Below are positions 61,782 to 64,000 of a stretch of DNA of 64,000 nt, piece by piece (positions within the stretch are counted from its first letter, which is position 1; every line of letters starts with the position of its first letter). The notes below the pieces were generated by a model. That model did not search any database, had not been told where the DNA came from, and was given only the letters and a program-made list of their open reading frames with translations. Where the stretch lies: the NCBI RefSeq assembly GCF_026127265.1, contig NZ_WWFG01000003.1, positions 1-64,000 on the forward strand. The letters run 5' to 3'. This DNA is from Nostoc sp. KVJ3. GTDB lineage: Bacteria; Cyanobacteriota; Cyanobacteriia; Cyanobacteriales; Nostocaceae. A program made the translations under genes and the position numbers.

Positions 61782-62043
61782 CCAGTGCTGAAAAATGGTC
61801 ACATGAGGCAATTGTAGCTAGGTCAAATGTACGACCTGAGTGTATACAGAAACTCAAAGTCGCAGCGAATTCTCTTCAGAATCCGGGGTTTGACTTTTTG
61901 CAAGAGTGCTGGAATGATGACCCTGCTTTGCAGATTGTGATCAAGAAACTATTGGTGAAGTTTCCGCAGTGGGGGATTGGTAATAATTGCGTTATCGTAG
62001 CGGGGCGCAACCCATTGCGACTTGCTAATTGCGAATTGGTTTG
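61782..62043 (+). repeat. Copy D of the repeated gene tail
   Basis: GCTGAAAAATGGTCACATGAGGC(A)ATTGTAGC, then GGTCAAATGTACG, AACTCAAAGT and AATCCGGGGTTTGACTTTTTGCA match copies A-C at DNA level, including GATTGTGATCAAGAAACT and TTTCCGCAGTGGGGGATTGG. The frame encodes QNPGFDFLQECWNDDPALQIVIKKLLVKF, but the start is missing. It ends in AATTGCGAATTGG, as does the region near copy A. Confidence 0.65.
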
Positions 62044-62090
62044 ACATCTCCGATACTGAACTAAAGCGGTTACAGTGTCGGAGATGTCAC
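62042..62090. terminator. Long stem-loop after the beta-helix gene
   Basis: TGACATCTCCGATACTG / CAGTGTCGGAGATGTCA: 17-bp stem with one mismatch and a 15-base loop, 15 bases after the stop of the leftward beta-helix gene. The T-run lies on the wrong side for a canonical leftward terminator, so it might instead be an mRNA-protecting structure or an element end. Confidence 0.5.
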
Positions 62091-62105
62091 AAAAAGAATA
62101 TGGTT

Positions 62106-63704
62106 TTAAACTTTGACCAATGAACCTTTCTTGATGAAATTACCTACAAGATTATCGACCTTGATAAACTTAGTTGAATCTTCTTGTGGAGTGTCAAAGT
62201 TACAAGCGATGGTGCTGTAGTTCAGTGTGGCAGTACTATAGTCAGCAGAGTAATTGTAAATGCCGCCACCTTCACCAGACTCTTTTGCACCAGAACTGAG
62301 TTCGATGCCGAAAGCTCTATTGTGTTTGATAATGCTGTTGTCTACTGTGAGAGTGCCATCGTTGTAGATGCCACCGCCAAAGTGTCCCTGATTGCCACTA
62401 ATAGTGCTGTGACTCACCGATAGAGTGCCATTATTGGCAATGCCACCACCGCCGCCGTAGTCACCGGACTCAAATACAGTTACAGTGTTGTCACTAATGG
62501 TGCTGTAACTCACCGATAAAGTGCCATTATAACTATTGGCAATGCCGCCGCCGTTATAAGTTGCCGTGTTGCCACTGATGGTACTGTGACTCACCGATAG
62601 AGTCCCACGATTGTAAATGCCGCCGCCGCCCTCGTGGTTGACAGGGAAGCCGTTTTCTTTATTGTTACTGATGGTGCTGTCGTTCAGTGTGAATAGACCT
62701 CCATTCCAGATGGCACCGCCGTTATCATGCATTGCCAAATTGCTACTAATGGTGCTATGATTTACTGTGGTTATAGCGTTGCCTGAGTTAAAGATGGCAC
62801 CGCCGTTATAAGTTGCAGTATTGTCAGTAATGGTGCTATTTTCCAGAAGGGCGCTTAATTTGGAGCCGACAGATTGTGCTTCTATAATGATACCGCCGCC
62901 GTTATCTGCCGAATTGTCAGTAATGGTGCTGTTTTGCACTGTCAGCTTGCCAGCGTTGTAAATGCCGCCGCCCTCGCCCAGACCTAATGCTACTTGAAAG
63001 TTAGATGATGTTGCAGTGTTGTCAGTAATGGTGCTGTTTTGGACTGTCAGGTTGCCAGAGTTATAAATGCCGCCGCCGTCGCTTATTTGAATCTGAATGC
63101 TATAAATTACATTGTTGCCACTGATAGTGCTGTGGTTGAGTGTCAGGTTGCCAGAGTTGTAAATGCCGCCGCCCTCGCTGGTAGATAGATCATTATTACT
63201 GTTAGCGACGGTGTTTACATTGTTGCCACTGATAGTACTGTGGTTGAGTGTAAGGTTGCCAGAGTTGTAAATGCCGCCGCCCTCGCCGCCAAATAGTTGT
63301 CCATTGAGTATTATGTTATTGGTTACAGTGTTACCAGCGATGATGGTATTGTTCAAGGTCAGGACACCTTCATTGGAGATAGCACCGCCCCCTGCTGTAC
63401 CTTTGTAACTATTGGTAATAGTCAACCCGTTGATTGCAGCAGTTACACCACTAGCAATATCAAAGAGACGTGTCGCACTATTATCACTAATAGTTAGTAA
63501 GTTGGGATTTGTACCTTGAATGGTAAGGTCATCTGTGATACTTAGACCACTAGCAGTCAAACTGATGGTATGAGCAAGTCCGTCATTAAACAGTCCACCA
63601 AAATTGATGATGTCTTTTCCTGACAGAGCATTAGCATCTAGAATTCCCTGCCGCAGTGAACCAGCACCACTATTGTTGGTATTAGTAACGGTAAATGTAG
63701 CCAT
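62106..63704 (-). CDS. Right-handed beta-helix repeat surface protein
   Basis: 532 residues, secreted or surface exposed by type. It opens with FTVTNTNNSGAGSLRQGILDAN, the usual start of cyanobacterial CSLREA/beta-helix proteins, and continues with many copies of a roughly 20-30 residue unit GGGIYNSGNLTLNHSTISGN / GGGIYNxGxLTVxNSTITDN, the polymorphic outer-membrane-type (NST.I..N) pattern that folds into a parallel beta-helix. No signal peptide is obvious, as in many such proteins. The C-terminus stops soon after the last repeat without an anchor domain, so it may be truncated. Possibly an adhesin or polysaccharide-binding protein. Repeats of nearly identical DNA make recombination-driven length change likely. 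Confidence 0.85.
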   Translation of the reverse strand: MATFTVTNTNNSGAGSLRQGILDANALSGKDIINFGGLFNDGLAHTISLTASGLSITDDLTIQGTNPNLLTISDNSATRLFDIASGVTAAINGLTITNSYKGTAGGGAISNEGVLTLNNTIIAGNTVTNNIILNGQLFGGEGGGIYNSGNLTLNHSTISGNNVNTVANSNNDLSTSEGGGIYNSGNLTLNHSTISGNNVIYSIQIQISDGGGIYNSGNLTVQNSTITDNTATSSNFQVALGLGEGGGIYNAGKLTVQNSTITDNSADNGGGIIIEAQSVGSKLSALLENSTITDNTATYNGGAIFNSGNAITTVNHSTISSNLAMHDNGGAIWNGGLFTLNDSTISNNKENGFPVNHEGGGGIYNRGTLSVSHSTISGNTATYNGGGIANSYNGTLSVSYSTISDNTVTVFESGDYGGGGGIANNGTLSVSHSTISGNQGHFGGGIYNDGTLTVDNSIIKHNRAFGIELSSGAKESGEGGGIYNYSADYSTATLNYSTIACNFDTPQEDSTKFIKVDNLVGNFIKKGSLVKV

Positions 63705-64000
63705 TAGTACTACTCCGATTTTTATTCAGGTGTATAAAAATTGCGCTCAATCTTTGTCCTGATACTACTACGACTAAAGAATATTTATTCTACTTCTTAC
63801 GGAGTATTTAGGTATTAGTTTCTTCAAAGAGATGAACTTTTACGCATACCCCCATTTAGAAGCTGCGGCATTCCACCATCAATGTCGGTGCAGATGGCGC
63901 AAAGTGTGGTAGTTCCATGTTTGATATCCTTCTTAAGGAAAATATGTAGCTATCCAAGGTCTATCTATATACACAGATGTATTTATTAAAGACCGCGAAT
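63705..64000. other. Window end, upstream of the beta-helix gene
   Basis: 296 AT-rich bases with no recognised gene; should hold the promoter of the beta-helix gene. Confidence 0.35.

Larger units (their letters stand above)
61695..62105. other. Intergenic region containing copy D tail and a stem-loop
   Basis: 410 bases: a HIP1-like site near 61750, the copy D tail at 61782-62043, and the long stem-loop at 62042-62090. No intact gene. Confidence 0.5.

Overview
The window looks like accessory DNA of a filamentous, probably heterocyst-forming cyanobacterium of the Nostoc/Anabaena group, and most likely part of a plasmid or integrated plasmid. The evidence is indirect: many HIP1 octamers (GCGATCGC), Nostoc-type short palindromes and tandem repeats, cyanobacterial families (group 2 sigma factor, CYP120-like P450, large hybrid histidine kinases), no rRNA or tRNA, and many plasmid-type unknown genes. 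No replication initiator or ParA was recognised, so plasmid status is inference.

Layout. 0.2-4.4 kb: a strawberry-notch-type SF2 helicase, split by a one-base deletion, and an N6-adenine methyltransferase, both on the minus strand. 4.6-9.8 kb: a membrane/AT-hook protein, a sigma factor, a zinc-ribbon protein, a double-domain Arr-like ADP-ribosyltransferase, a frameshifted secreted protein, DUF1993 and DUF4440-type proteins. 10.1-20.2 kb: a phosphite island. A PhnD-like lipoprotein and two histidine kinases are read leftward; a methyltransferase and a ptxABCD operon (ABC transporter plus phosphite dehydrogenase) are read rightward. 20.8-33.6 kb: SpoIID/LytB protein, AIPR-like protein, aminotransferase, a DEAH helicase gene interrupted by an IS4-type element (its 9-bp target duplication restores the frame exactly), HAD and AAC(3)-I remnants, a LysR/NmrA divergent pair and a three-module YbjQ protein.

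33.5-49 kb is plasmid-like backbone: a leftward run from an HTH protein through membrane proteins and a P-loop ATPase to a BRO-type protein, then about a dozen very small, tightly overlapping leftward genes, then two larger rightward genes with a DNA-binding-like N-terminus. 49-62 kb is a cargo zone: Rieske protein, four methyltransferase-type or tailoring genes, GST, P450 with a divergent TetR and a perfect palindromic operator, and two IS630-type elements. Five decayed partial copies of one gene family punctuate this zone. 62.1-63.7 kb encodes a right-handed beta-helix surface protein.

How the parts may work together: the phosphite block is coherent, with uptake by PtxABC, oxidation of phosphite to phosphate by PtxD, and a nearby PhnD-like binding protein plus kinase pair as a probable sensor. 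The AIPR-like gene, the broken helicase and the SNO helicase/methyltransferase pair resemble defence or plasmid-maintenance genes. The cargo zone resembles the debris of repeated recombination between copies of a plasmid gene, with detoxification or natural-product tailoring enzymes between the copies.
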